A stretch of 64,000 nucleotides of DNA, from NCBI GenBank assembly GCA_916610825.1, contig OU744446.1:25000445-25064444 (forward strand). The letters run 5' to 3'. Under the pieces are notes generated by a model that was not told where the DNA came from, ran no database searches, and saw only the letters and a program-made list of their open reading frames with translations. The translations under genes and the position numbers were made by a program. Positions within the stretch are counted from its first letter, which is position 1. Each line of letters opens with the position of its first letter. Below are positions 12,516 to 25,157 of this stretch, one piece after another. Origin of the DNA: Haliclystus octoradiatus (lineage: Eukaryota > Cnidaria > Staurozoa > Stauromedusae > Haliclystidae).

Positions 12516-15500
12516 TCACCCAAAATCGGTTATCGAAGTTGATAAATCCTTACCCTGTTTGGACTGCGTTAAATGCGTCGAAATAGTTATGGAAAAGCAT
12601 CTGCGCCATTCACTGAGAGATAGTCCTCCGTCTGTATTTGCGTCACATCGCACTACCGTTGATTCGCCGCAAACTCTTGATGCATTCTTCCATTCCTGTA
12701 TGACGTCGTTTAATTCTGATGTGTTAAGTAATGAATCATTATTACGATCAAGAATCAAAAACTTCCATCTGAGTAGTCTATGAATTACTCTGTTACTTGA
12801 CAATGGTGAAGATGATCTCCGCCTAGATGACATACTATCTAGAGAAAATCAAACGACAATCGGTAAATATCAAGCACTTAAGCGTATTTTTTTCGCATTC
12901 TTTACAGAATGAATTTTTTGATACTTAATGATTTACCTCTTGAATTGGCAATGGCTTTAATAAATTGTAGGTTGAATTCCCCTTCTGCTGATGGCACGCA
13001 ACCTATTATAGCGTACAAAGCAAAGCAAAACGTATCACGTATAAAACAAATGGTTTATGATGTGGTAAAGTTGGGAATATATAAATTAGCTATTTACCTT
13101 GACAGCGAGGCAGGCCTTTTGACGTAGAGATCCTAGTTCCTTCTACCTCGTTGCCATCAGTTGTTACGCACCAACATTGTTGAACTGCGCGGTGACATTG
13201 AAGTGGGGCATAATCACCAGTCTCTAAACAACGCGGTACGGGTGATGAACTGATGTCAGGATGACTGTGAATGCTCTTGATCAGTTGTTGGACACGCTGG
13301 AAGCATTTTGACGAAGCTGGAACGTTATGAAATCAAATTAATTTATTCTACGATGCTTAAAAAAGTGTTTTGATCTGATCATGTTATATATAGGCCCCAT
13401 TCAACTCTATCGAATATCAATTATGATATGATTTTTGGAGGTTGTTGAGTATGTACAATGTACATTACATATAATGACGGAAACTATAGCAATAATTCGT
13501 GTAAAAAATGAACTAATATTGCATGGTGTAAAATACTTACCTACAATGGTGCAATTTGGTTGTTTGTTTCTTACGGATGATCCTGGAATGGGTTTACCGT
13601 CTGGCGTAGAACACCAGCAAAAGCCAGTACTTAGATGACATTGAATAGCCTCAAAATGACCATGAACATCACAACGAGGATTATAATGGCCTCTTGCTGC
13701 TACAGCCTCTCCTGCTGCTGTCTCCTTCTGCTGTTGACATTTCGTTTTACCTATGACAGTATAAGGTAACTATTGTTAGTCAAAGCGTAGTATGTAAGTC
13801 AGTCAATATCGCGCTGCGCCATTTGCTCTAGATCTTGTTTATAAAGATGGTCGTTTCTTGTTTCAAACAATGATCTTCCTTTACATGGTTATTGATCTCA
13901 GCCACATGCATGACTCTGTGGGTCAACTTCGCATTTATTTTGTGGCAAAATATCTGAGATATCAGTCAATTATGATTTCCCGCAGTTATTGATATTGCAG
14001 TGACCTCACCTATATAGTACTCCCTGGATTAGTGTAATATTTGATGCGTATTACAGAAGGGTAAGAGCCTGAATCAACCTCCAACCCTTACTATAATCGG
14101 CTATAATCGCTATTTCAACAGGAGTCGGAACAAAATATATTTTCTTTAAAAAAGTGACTGAGTCTATAGGATAATCCTTCAATTTCGTATTAAGCAATTC
14201 AACATTAACAGTGTCCTAGTATTTCTATATTTCAACATATCAGGCTTGAGGCTTTGTACTATCAGAAACTGTTTTGGATCCAGAGTCTTGGAATTCTTAC
14301 TCCGTTCACATTTTAATGCCGCGGATCAAGTTGAAGGCAGAGTGCAAACGTCGAACGGGATTTGAATCTCGAGCTATCGAAACTTACGCAATATAAAGTG
14401 AAGTGGAACTAACAATTTAATACAAACCTTTATAGTTGAAACATTTGATCCAATTACTAGCTACAACACTCTCTTTCCCATCGTTCGAACAATGAATCCA
14501 AAGACGACGGATACATCGCCTATCATTAAACATATGCCGTAAGGGTCTTAAAAATTGCATGAATTCCTTCAAAGTGACTTCACCATCTGTATCACGGTCT
14601 GCTGCATTAAATTGCTTACGTAAGCAATAGCTGTCGTACTGAAGCGAGCCTAAAAGATAGCGAAAGTGGAGGATTACTATAATACTCAAAAGTCAGATAT
14701 GGTCCAACAAATTGACTTTTATTTGTCCATACGTCTAGTATTTCGGTTGAAGCACAATGAAAACTATACCCCGATCGTGTAACTATAGCTGTAAGCCCGG
14801 GGCTGTAAGTATCGGCAAATCGAGAAGTAGCATGGGAAGAAAAACGCAGCAGAAAATAAGCCAGGGGCAATATCTCTATCTTCATAGTGCTATCATGTAG
14901 GCTCCATAGTTTTATTATTACATAAATTAACATATTTCAAATTCTGTTGATGGCAAATTACCTCTATTACTGCAACGAGACGATGATGAAATCAAAAGAT
15001 GATTGCTTCCTTTCCAATATGCTATTACTTTGGACAATGATGTTGAAATAGTTTCCATACAGCCTGAAATTTAGATATCGCATCAGCTGTAACCTAATTA
15101 CAGCCTGTAAGTGTATTGAAATATGCTATAGCAATCAAAATAGGGATCATCAGTTCATCATTAACGTTATTGATTGGCAACAAGGACGGGCTATAGAATG
15201 TGCCTTTGGCGCTCCATCCTATATACGATATGGTCAGGGTACTATATGTGGGTATTATTGGTATTATTAAGACGAGTATTGATAATTAGACATGATTCAG
15301 TGGTAAATTCAAAGGGCATTGGTGTCCTTCAATTCACGAGTAGCCTTGATAGGACAGGCGCCACTTACTTTTACATTTGCCAACATGTGCCAGCTTAAGC
15401 TTTGATGCAGGCGATGACGTACACATGGCAATTTTTAACATACAGACATTAGTGTAAGTCTTTCTATCGCTACCACAAACAGGTTGAATGGGGATCGCTG

Positions 15501-17254
15501 GACAACGACGATTTGATTGACAGCCGGCTATCTTCTGTTGCAATTGTCCAATAGTACCCTTATAGAGAAAATCATAACTACATTCAAAAGTGTTCGCATG
15601 ATATCTGTGATTATTATACAAGTTCATAGAAATTTCATCACTGAATTCAGCCATTGGATATAGTTTATAGTCCAAAGGAAAGCACAACGACAGTTTAGTG
15701 TATATTAAGACGATGGAATCAGAATCTTGGAATCAGATCGGATACCCACGGATTACGGTTTCGGTTTAAACTTTGTAATTAATTATGACTCCGGAGTCCG
15801 ACAATGATGTTCGTAAAATAACTTCGCTTTCAAAGTATCAAGAAAAATGCATATCGACTCTTGTTCCAAATCAATCACTAGTGAATCTCAGGCATCATCC
15901 TGCCGGAACCAGAATTTTGATCGGTTATTTCGATCTTCATATTTCTATTTTGTGTGCGTATAGTGTTTATATATGTTTCTCTTCGCAATGAAAAGGCGTA
16001 ATTAATATTTTTATAGCGTATTATCAGCTCATTTAGTTAGTGACATCGTCTTCATGTTAAAACCGTTAAACGACTGATAATCGTCTGAAGGATGGATAAT
16101 AAATTGTGATGTCATAGATAACAAAATTCAACGCTGTCAAATTAATGAACTGTTAATATCAACTACGATCACGTCTAGTAGAAGTCTACGCAAGGTCGCA
16201 TGTTTTGAAACAGCAATTCGAGGACGACTAGTATAATGTAGAAATTTATCTCAGATGTAATCACTCAGTTTAATTATACCCAAGTGATAGTTTTTTATAT
16301 ATAAATGCAGGAATTTCCTCCATATTCAACACGTCTAGTTCTGAGTTGTGACTATTTTACTACTTTTTTAGTCTCCGACCTTTTTGACATTTCAACACTT
16401 TTCAAACTTCCCCGTCACGCAATAGAGTATAATGTTGAATATTTTCGTTGCCTTCTCGTCAACATGCAAATATATTTTGATAGAGACTCACAAGATATGG
16501 CATATATTCCAACGCGTGATTATATAAAATATTGTCGTGTATAAAATGGTATCTTTACGGTATAGGAGGGAAACTTCAGAGGGTTGACTTATAAAAGACC
16601 CCATCAATCATCGGATGGCTTGTTTGATACGAGAATAAATCTATCTGAGCGATGTGATAAATTCCTTTGGTTTATTTGTTTGTTTTCAATTAATGGAGTT
16701 AATGTTGGATTATTGGAAATGAAATTTTGTATGATGTTAATTATACTACGTACTATATGATCCATATCCTTGTATCTGAAGTATACTCAAGGAATACATT
16801 TGACCATGAATTCGAAATCCTGCTCTAATTTTGTATGAATAATCGTAATACGGAATTACGGAGGCATTTCTAACGCTCTGGTGCAAAAGCGGGTAAACTA
16901 TGGCTCATTATGCATCGGGTCACGTTCAAACATCATCTTTTAAGCATCGCTATAACTTCATGAACATTTTGATGAGGGCTCAGAGCAATATTAGATTTTT
17001 ATGAATTTAGTAGTGACTGATACAGTGCATATATTTCTCACTGGAGCGGTTACTTATTCATAACATATAGTAGGCTATATAGTAGCCTCTTATAGTCTAA
17101 ATAGATTATACATCAATAAGAAATTCAACATGTTGAACCAAATTAATTAATTTATTACCTTTGAATCAGCATTTGCAAGCATCCAAATGAATGTTAATCT
17201 CATTGAAAATAGTAAAATATAATAATCCAATCGATACACGATAGATGACCTCAT
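12516..17254 (-). CDS. Secreted SPARC/SMOC/testican-family protein with two EF-hand and two thyroglobulin modules
   Basis: Exons on the minus strand: 17254-17159, 15534-15369, 15063-14962, 14649-14428, 13750-13541, 13316-13098, 12838-12516; total 1338 bases, 445 residues. All GT-AG, and all junctions after the Kazal exon are phase 1. Domains: signal peptide (about 1-28); Kazal/follistatin module with six Cys (37-86); linker; EF-hand EC-type block with loop DRDTDGEVTLKE (139-150) and a degenerate second loop; thyroglobulin type-1 with CWC (240-242); second thyroglobulin type-1 with CWC (313-315); second EC-type block with two full loops, DRNNDSLLNTSE (369-380) and DANTDGGLSLSE (404-415). Family members are secreted matrix proteins that bind calcium, collagen or growth-factor regulators. 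SMOC is Kazal-TY-SMOC-TY-EC and testican is Kazal-EC-TY; this order, Kazal-EC-TY-TY-EC, matches neither. The start of exon 2 has a weak pyrimidine tract and is the least certain boundary; the last exon could instead splice at AGGGTAAGG near 12544. Confidence 0.85.
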
Positions 17255-18211
17255 TTTATGTAATTACCGTCTCTCACTTTTGAAATTATTTTCTACTTCA
17301 CCAACAATCGGCGTGACAAGTTCAAAAGGAGGTCAGTACTAAAATAACACCACTGAGGCTGGTGTCTGTCTGATTCCTTGTTATCAGCCGTAATTAAATT
17401 ATCAATAAAGAAATCGCCCTCTCACGTTAGACTGTGTGATCACCTCTTGTTCTGATGTTACTTGAATGCATCCATGCAGTATAAAAGTTGATGAGAAAAT
17501 ACACGAGAAAATGACCTTATATGTTTCTGTCAGCTTTGGCGCCATGCCATTAATCATACTGTGGGTAGTTGGGCAAGACAACCTTTCAATTTGATCAAGT
17601 TATCATAATGAATTATTGCTGTTTGTGACGATATTGAGGAGTATGAACAAAGAACATTTGGAGAGGCGTATGTCCTTTCGAACTATATATACGATGACAA
17701 TCAATGTAGAATCGAGTAATGCAAACATTGTATAGTGCCTCATCTAAATAAACTGTTTTCGTAACGGTATAACGCTTCACGGAATACGACCGTCGATCAG
17801 TTCATAGTCGTATGGTTAATGAAAACAGCCTCATGTGAATTAACGTCGATTTGCTGATGAAAATATTGAACAGACAATGTGATTTTGTACTTTTTTGTGT
17901 TTTCTCGAATAGTATATATTTAGTAATAAAAGTGATATATATATATAATAATATGCTACCCTCTTGATATTTACAAATCAATTAGTTAATGTCTCGTCTT
18001 ATACATAACCATAGTCATAATTTAAATTATTATAATTATTCGCCAGCTAATAATTACAGCATAATTACAAAGTCCCCCGTGTGATAGGATGGTAATGGTC
18101 ATGTGATGTGTTTAGTGATCTGGATACCATCCACGGTCAATATATAAAGTAGTAAATAAGTTGTGCATTGTCTGTGCATTGCGATCCATCGATGTCTCTC
18201 TCGCCATCACT
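17255..18211. other. Intergenic, promoter side of the SPARC/SMOC-like gene
   Basis: AT-rich, with no coding signal. It should include the promoter of the minus-strand gene to the left and the 3' untranslated region of the channel gene to the right. No TATA motif stands out near the first exon. Confidence 0.4.
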
Positions 18212-20678
18212 TTACACTGGATCGATCCCATCGTTATCAAAATTCATCACTTTGATAGTTTTTGAATCATCTCCATCTAGGCCATCGCTTCTCAGATCAC
18301 GGCGTTTAATCTCCTCCAATTTGCGATTCCATGATTTATAGAAGGCAGTCACCTCAGTAATCATAGCGTTCTCAATCTCTTGACTTTGTGCTGCGACGAG
18401 TTCTTCAAACGAGGTGTGTGGCGTCATAACACGTTCCAAATCTAAATGTGAATGAATCAAATACCAAGTTATAATTCATTACTAACTTTAAAGATTACTA
18501 AATCAAATCTGCTGATAGAAACGTACCTTCTTTTGCTGGCTTGGGTTGACGTGGGCGCCAATATAAGTACTCCCAACAAATACCAAGAATCGTCAAGAAT
18601 ACGATCAATCCAATGCACGTGTAGACAGCATTTTGAAAAATGGGAGAATTGGCATCAAAGAGGTTTCCAGATTTCTCCTCGGCGGCACTCTTAGTTGGTT
18701 CCTAGCATAAAAAGAACAATATCTCTGTAGCTGCCATCTAACGCAATATTTCAGTAACCTGCAGCGTTATGTGGAATCACTCGAATAGAATCAATACGAT
18801 ATTCAACCTTTCCTTAACTATAGCTTCATCATATTATAGCCAATCATATCATTACATTTGAATTTGTAGCATTAATCGCATATTTCAATAATAATAAATT
18901 CATTAATAGCCTGGACATGAACTTCAATAATATCCTTCAACTTACCTCTAAAGCTTTCATTTCAGTTTGAATAGTTTGCGTTACTTCGCTTTCTTTTGTA
19001 CTCAATGTTCGTCTCATGCATCGTTCAAAATCAGGATCCTCAAGGTCGCCAGATGTTAGAAATCCGTAAGCAAATTGATGATCAAGGACAGTTCCAACAC
19101 GAATTCCAGTACTCTGTTTTAGATCACTTTGAAAGTGTCCAGCAACGTAACTGTCAATCAATCCACCTGTAATTTCATCTTCGCCGTTTAAAATTGCATC
19201 TCTCAGGGCTATCACGGTGTTTCTCACTGAAAATATCAATCACAAATTCAATCAATTACAAATTACAAATTCAATTCAATTACAAATTCAAACCAACATA
19301 ATTGTATCTATTTCAAACAGTTTCATTTTTGATGAAGCTCTTACCCTTCATTTTTGCACTTTTTTGGACACCATAACGTTGTTCTTCCGTGTTGTTGAGC
19401 GCAACGAGCTAAGAGACAGGACATTATACTGCATATAATTATGATATAAGCTTATAGAGGTGTTTATTGTCGAGGTTGATTTATCTGATTTACTAACCGT
19501 GCTGCCATACAAAGTAATTTCATTGCTGAGTGACAATGCGGTCAGTGAGGTGGTTACTGTTGCCGTAAAGATGGAAATAATTACCAAGCCAACGAGAACC
19601 CAGAAGAACGCAAAAACACGTGCGATGAATGATTTGGGGGCACGGTCACCGTAACTTAATCAAACAAACAATCCATAATCAAAAGATGACAAAAGTTATT
19701 ATTGATCTAAGAATAGCATATAATGGATGTTGCCATTGCTACAAGGTATATATTAAGAACTCACCCAACAGTTGTCATGGAAACAAAAGCCCACCAGAAA
19801 CCTTCCCAGGATCCTTTGAAGAAAGAGCTGGGAAATTGATCCGGATTCCAATAAGAGTCCTGAAATGAAAAACGATTCCATCATAATTCTGATCCACTTA
19901 TCAAATCAATCGATGGCATTTTACCAACTCATTATCTTACCAAAGCCCACATAACGATCCCTGAGAGTGCAGCCATAATGAGAGTGAGAACGAGGACAGG
20001 CCATCCACTAACAACAGCAGTCAAAACTGATTCAGCCGCGTTTTCAGATGCCTTGTTCGTCTTCAAAAAAATAACACCAGGTGATTCGACCAATGGAAAA
20101 TAAGGTTTATTTTGAAACTTAACATCCGTCATACTGCCATAGATTGGGAGACTGATTTGAGTTCCTTGCCCTGAAATCAAAAATTAAAAATTTATTAAGA
20201 AAAAACAATGCCATGGTTCGATCATTGAAGATATATAGTGACTATACATCAGCAAGCTCACCGATTATAGCTTTGAGTTCTTCAGAATTGCCAACTGATT
20301 GATTGTATCTAACATCAACGCAGGGTCCGCAGCACTCGGCTATCAAATCTTTGACGATATTTGCAAATATTCCTTTTGGTTTATCAGTTCTTGGTAGTTG
20401 TGTAGAAGCGGTTGTAGGAGGGTCATAGTAAATGTATGGAGGAATTTCCCACCAACCAACGTAAATGATTGGTTTGCACGCAGAGTTATAAATTGGGCAA
20501 GATGCTAAAAAACAAACCATCAGAAAATCAGGATAGATAAATGTCAACATGTCATTACAAAAAAACGGTTAATTAGGTCCATACCATTTTGTGCTCTGGT
20601 CATCAGAGGTAATACTGTCATCAAAACGAGAATGAAGACATGATTCCAAGGTAGTGTTACCTTGTTACAGCCAGTCAT
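18212..20678 (-). CDS. Ionotropic-glutamate-receptor-like channel with K+-type selectivity filter
   Basis: Exons on the minus strand: 20678-20585, 20504-20262, 20170-19941, 19859-19765, 19654-19498, 19408-19345, 19226-18946, 18701-18527, 18441-18212; total 1569 bases, 522 residues. Signal peptide (about 1-29); S1 ligand-binding half (about 40-160); TM1 (164-189); pore loop (207-224) with TTVGYGD at 218-224; TM2 (230-261, ending FTATVTTSLTAL, the gate position of glutamate receptors); S2 half (about 270-400); TM3 (412-431); cytoplasmic tail of about 85 residues. There is no amino-terminal domain. The TVGYGD filter is the potassium-channel signature, as in bacterial GluR0 and rotifer AvGluR1, so potassium selectivity is inferred. 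The S1 segment where the ligand-binding Arg normally stands shows none, so the ligand may not be glutamate. An intron (phase 2) splits the first Gly of GYG. Confidence 0.88.
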
Positions 20679-21438
20679 CCTGGGAGTAGATGATGAGGCT
20701 ATAAAAAAAAAATGGAGAATTATTATCGCCCGTGTTCTCTTCGAAGGGCTTTCGTCGCAAAATGAACGTCGTCACAGTTAGGGCAATAAACCTAAAAATG
20801 AGTTTCAATTTATTAAGTGTCATAAATTATTGACGATGATTTACGTTATTGAATATGAGACTAACAGGTTGTTGTATTGCTATTTCAGTCACGTGCAATA
20901 AATATTATAAACAGATTGTAATATTAAATTAGTAGAGTAAATTCCAAATATTCTAATTGCGGTATGCCGAAGAATAATTTTTAATATATAGATTTCCATA
21001 GGATATTACAACGCTTCAAATTTAAGGTAAGGATTTTTCTATTTAGATCAGAAAATCTGAAATAACAGATTTACTGGTGGTATTATTATGCTGTGAAACG
21101 AACGTCTGCTTGTTCAACGATTGGTCAAATCTAAATGTTTGCAAATCAATCCTAAATCATTGTCATGACAACATTGCTCTGTGCAATCGTTTTTCAACTT
21201 TGTTATTTGCAAGTGTTTTAAAAAGATGACAGTGTTTGATTTGTTACCAAGCGACGATGCATTTTTTAACCTGTTGCAGAACCATTCTATTTCTAGCAAT
21301 TTGTTAGACTTTTTTTACTGTAAATGTAAATTGCAAAATTAATTCAAGCAAGTTATCATTCATCCTCAATCCTCGTGTAAAAAATAGATTCTTATGAGAA
21401 ATTATATTGGAATATTTTCTGCTACGATTTCAACTTAG

Positions 21439-21441
<3 letters not shown>

Positions 21442-21475
<34 letters not shown>
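21442..21475. repeat. (TA)n microsatellite
   Basis: About 17 TA units in the probable first intron or 5' flank of the channel gene. Confidence 0.9.
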
Positions 21476-21481
<6 letters not shown>

Positions 21482-21736
21482 CAGATTGACAGCATTAGTT
21501 TCTGCAATTTTAATATCATGCCCATGGTATAAAATAATAATTATGAACAGGAAGATAATTTCATTTCTATCTGAATTATGTGATCTCTGTTTAATTGCAG
21601 ATTACATATAATTATATTATATACGCTACAAGACAGAATCAAAATTCATGAAACATATAGTAATTATGTAAAAATAATAATAATATCATACGTAACTTAC
21701 TGTCTACTAACAAGATGCCCAACTCTTCTTTTCACT

Positions 21737-21743
21737 TTTTATA
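21737..21743 (-). promoter_or_regulatory. Candidate TATA box for the channel gene
   Basis: TATAAAA on the minus strand, followed 36 bases later by a good donor (A|GTAAGT at 21701/21700). This could be a short 5' untranslated exon spliced to the coding first exon near 20690. It rests on position and motif only. Confidence 0.3.
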
Positions 21744-22114
21744 ATCGTTGAGTGATTCACCGATCATATAGTTTTGTCTGCTCACTCCCTCATCGGCTTA
21801 AACTCAATGAAGTTCTCAGCTACCTGTTTATCTCTGCTCCATCAATGTGAGTTCTTTGCTGCTATCCAATGAAATATTTATAAGTGTTTATGAGAACAGG
21901 TGATTCCATCCTCTTATTGACGCGTGCCTCTTATACCTGTCAGATGTAGAATTGATAACAATTATTAGTAGGCACTGGTGCCTCATAATCGAATGATCAA
22001 GTTCTAAATTTCTAAAGCACTGTCTGAAATCAAATAGCGATAGGGTCATAAAATGCAGTGCCTATTGATTAAATTGCATAGCTAAGAAAGATTTTTAAAC
22101 TAGAATTTATATAG

Positions 22115-22215
22115 TAATAGAGTTATGTTTATCTAATGGCAGATAATATAGTGCTCTATCTTTCTTCATTGGACAGAGCGGTAAATAGTAACATATACGG
22201 AGAAAGAGTCAAAGA
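22115..22215 (+). repeat. Penelope-like terminal remnant
   Basis: Contains ATGTTTATCTAATGGCAGAT, a GACAGAGCGGTAAATAGTA block and GAAAGAGTCAAAGAGTC, which parallel 8101-8195 and 37265-37355 but without an ATT tract or the hammerhead-like part. Confidence 0.6.
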
Positions 22216-22879
22216 GTCTAGACTGACGTACAGTCGCAGTAACGTTTGTAATCAGTGTCGTCTATATATATAGTATAGTCCTTCTATGTACAACGAGGGT
22301 GTTTCATACGGGAATGTCATCACGTCATTTCACTCGCTCTAGGGGAAATGTTGGTTACCAAACCCTCTGCGGATCAGCGTAAGAAGACTGTCACTAAAAC
22401 ATGAAAATTTTCTCACCATCATCGTCATCATTTATTCAGTGAGACCTTAAAGTTAACTTTTTCAAAGAATTGATCTTCTGCCATCACAGAATATGTGACA
22501 TATACGTCATTAATTATATAGTGTATGTGCATGTCCTTCATTTGCCGTTCAAATTGATGAAATCTATCATATCATATCATATCATGTCACCTAGTTTGAA
22601 AAATTGATTTACAGAACTGATTATATGGTAGCAATAATAATAATAGACTCAATTTAAGAGTGATATTCAATGTATTCGACATATACGCACAAGTCATAAA
22701 AAGGCAAATATACGGACAGCTGCGTGCAACCATGGTAAAACTACAACACGATAGAAATATTCCTTCTAAATTATTCGCAACAGTGGCTAATTCTAAAATT
22801 GGCACCGCGACTCTAGCTATAGTATAATATTTATTGACTTGTACCTTGATTTGTAGCCAGTCCATGCATGTCAGAGCAA

Positions 22880-23435
22880 CATGACTTCAAATCTAATCAT
22901 ATCTAATCGACCGTGACTCGAATCACCCGAACATCAACTCAGCATTGACTTTATCTAAAATATCTGGAATGATCGGATCGGACTATCTAAGGATGGCGGA
23001 TGGAACGGTCCAGAGGGAATTGCATAGCTAGTAGCTGCAGCGCTTCGTACCAACCAAAAGCTGTACTAAAATCTTCTTCGATTTTATATGATTTTAACAA
23101 CACCGATCGAATGTGGTTCGAATCCCCGAACATCAACTCAGCCTTGACTTTATCTGAAACATCAAATGAGTGCTGTACCATATTCTGATGATGGAATGTC
23201 ATGATCCAGAGTGAATTTTGAAAATTGCATGAATACCTGTGGCGTGTATCGATCGCTCTGCATTGACAATCTAGGCATATCTGCCATGAGATATGTTGAA
23301 ATTGATCTGTAGTGTCACTGCTGAGACCAGGAAAGAGTATTTACAATCATTCCCTTACTGAAAAGAGCCACTCCGCTAGAAACCGGGGAGCGGTACGAAT
23401 ACCTTGCCTTCGATTGGACACCGCCCATTTTCATT
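22880..23435. repeat. Dispersed repeat, partly tandem, with a Pol III B-box-like motif
   Basis: A unit containing CCGAACATCAACTCAGC and a TTGACTTTATCT block occurs twice (about 22890-22980 and 23100-23200). The stretch 22990-23430 resembles 39830-40063 (AAGGATGGCGGATGGAA, GTTGAAATTGATCTG). GGTTCGAATCC at 23115-23125 fits the tRNA-type B box, so the repeat may be a SINE, but the A box is unconvincing. Confidence 0.45.
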
Positions 23436-23690
23436 TTCCTCATTCTTCGAAATCTGCGACAACAACAACAACAACATCAAGATGATTTCAAAAGGGCGGC
23501 CGAAAACTCTAAAAACTTCTGATGTCTTTGCATTTTGCACAGTTTGAGTTGAAGAAATATGAAAAGCATGATGCAATCCCATACCTACCTATTTCTGCCG
23601 ATTTTGTCCCACTTTTTACAGCGTCTCCGGTCAAAAGGCAGTTTTAATTCATAAAAAAGAAAGTGGCTATCATTGAAGAACATAAACAGC

Positions 23691-25157
23691 ATGGAGCAAG
23701 CTATAAATCAACTGACAGAAGATCACGTATTTGTTATCAAACGAAGAAAAACCTTGGCTGCTTTCGCTTTTCGCATGTTTCTGCAAGGTGTCGAATATTC
23801 AGTTATTTTACCATCTGTATGGCTGTATTTAGAGACATTTGGTGTAAAAACATGGTTCCTTGGCTTTGTTATGGCAACATATATCATTGCATCGATGATC
23901 AGTATGCCTATCGTCGGTAGAATCTATGACAATACCAGACGAATCCAAGAGATTGTTTTTGTCACAAATTTGTTGCTTGTTATCGGCAGCTTTGTCTATG
24001 CATTGCCATTTTCCCCAGCGATGCCATTAGTAGGTAGGATGTTGGCTGGTTTAGGTGATGGTTTTTACTCAGCTGCAAATGGGGAGATCTCTGTAACATA
24101 TTCGAAAGCTGAAAGGACAAAAACATTTGCTATTTTAGAAGGTGGACGCATACTTGGTATAGTCATCGGACCATGTTTCAATTTTGGTTTGGATAAAGCA
24201 GACTTTTGGATTGGTACATGGCATATCAATTGTGGTAACATACCTGGATTATTCATGGGTTTAGTTTGGATTATAGCATCGGTGGCATGCTATTTTTTAG
24301 TTTACGATCTATCCACATCTGTTGTGAGCGTTGCCAGGGAAAATGCTAATGATGTTCGTGATGACCTATCATCACAGATAATATCATCAGATAACGAAGA
24401 TGAAGTTCCATCATCTGAGACAGTAAATGCGAATACCAGTTCATCTGAAAATGCTGACATACACGTTGAAGTTATCGATGAATCATCACCACTCATTGTA
24501 AAATCTTCAACTCCAACAACATCTAATTCATTTATCTCAGGATCTTCAATATCTGACGCGATTCTTGATTTTTTTAGTATTGAAATGTTTACCGTTGTAC
24601 TAGCCGATTTCATTATTTGCTTATGTATGAATGCAACTGAATCATTTTCACCACTAGCGACAAGAATGGATTTTGGATGGGGAGAAGATAAACTCAGTTT
24701 ATATTACATTGCAATTGGTATTGAAGTTTGCTTTGCTTTATTCTTCATGTGGTACATGGGTGATAGAGTACGAGACACAACTTATCTTCTGTTTTCATTG
24801 GTTTGTACAGTTATACTTGAATTCTTGTTTATTTTATATCAATACAAACGCAGAGATATGAACAATGGCATAATTGTATTCACGTTCATTATAGTGCTAC
24901 TTGGAATAACTTTGCCGACGAATCTTGTTGCTTGCAAATCGCTAATTACTAAGTTAACAGGTGATAAAGCTCAAGGAATTACACAAGGACTATTTGGATC
25001 GTTTACTAGATTGGGTGTTGCCCTTGGCCCCTTGATTGGTAGTAGCTCTTTCCATCATCTTGATATTATGGGTTTGGTGTTATTCAGTGTGACTACTATC
25101 ATCACTGGTATATTTGTTGTAAATATACGAAAGATCAAGTTAAAAAGTAGTCTGTAG
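23691..25157 (+). CDS. Major facilitator superfamily transporter, MFSD8 (CLN7)-like
   Basis: A single-exon frame of 488 residues with 11-12 hydrophobic segments in two halves, close to the usual MFSD8 length of about 520. I chose the ATG at 23691; upstream in-frame sequence reaches a stop at 23652 without another ATG. The A-like motif region reads GRIYDNTRRIQE after TM2, and GRMLAGLGDGFYSAANGE in TM4 is typical of the MFSD8/SPX-related MFS group. A long hydrophilic loop (about 215-285) rich in Ser, Asp and Glu separates the halves and holds ESSPLI, an acidic dileucine (ExxxLI) motif of the kind that sends proteins to lysosomes. Related proteins act in endolysosomal membranes; the substrate cannot be read from sequence. 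Lack of introns next to intron-rich genes could mean retroposition or simple intron loss. Confidence 0.8.
   Translation: MEQAINQLTEDHVFVIKRRKTLAAFAFRMFLQGVEYSVILPSVWLYLETFGVKTWFLGFVMATYIIASMISMPIVGRIYDNTRRIQEIVFVTNLLLVIGSFVYALPFSPAMPLVGRMLAGLGDGFYSAANGEISVTYSKAERTKTFAILEGGRILGIVIGPCFNFGLDKADFWIGTWHINCGNIPGLFMGLVWIIASVACYFLVYDLSTSVVSVARENANDVRDDLSSQIISSDNEDEVPSSETVNANTSSSENADIHVEVIDESSPLIVKSSTPTTSNSFISGSSISDAILDFFSIEMFTVVLADFIICLCMNATESFSPLATRMDFGWGEDKLSLYYIAIGIEVCFALFFMWYMGDRVRDTTYLLFSLVCTVILEFLFILYQYKRRDMNNGIIVFTFIIVLLGITLPTNLVACKSLITKLTGDKAQGITQGLFGSFTRLGVALGPLIGSSSFHHLDIMGLVLFSVTTIITGIFVVNIRKIKLKSSL

Noticed and set aside
19348..19440. Acceptor at TGCAG|TATAATG for the sixth exon of the channel gene
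   Set aside because: It gives an in-frame stop; the acceptor CTTAG|CTCGTT 20 bases downstream keeps the frame open and joins both neighbours in phase.
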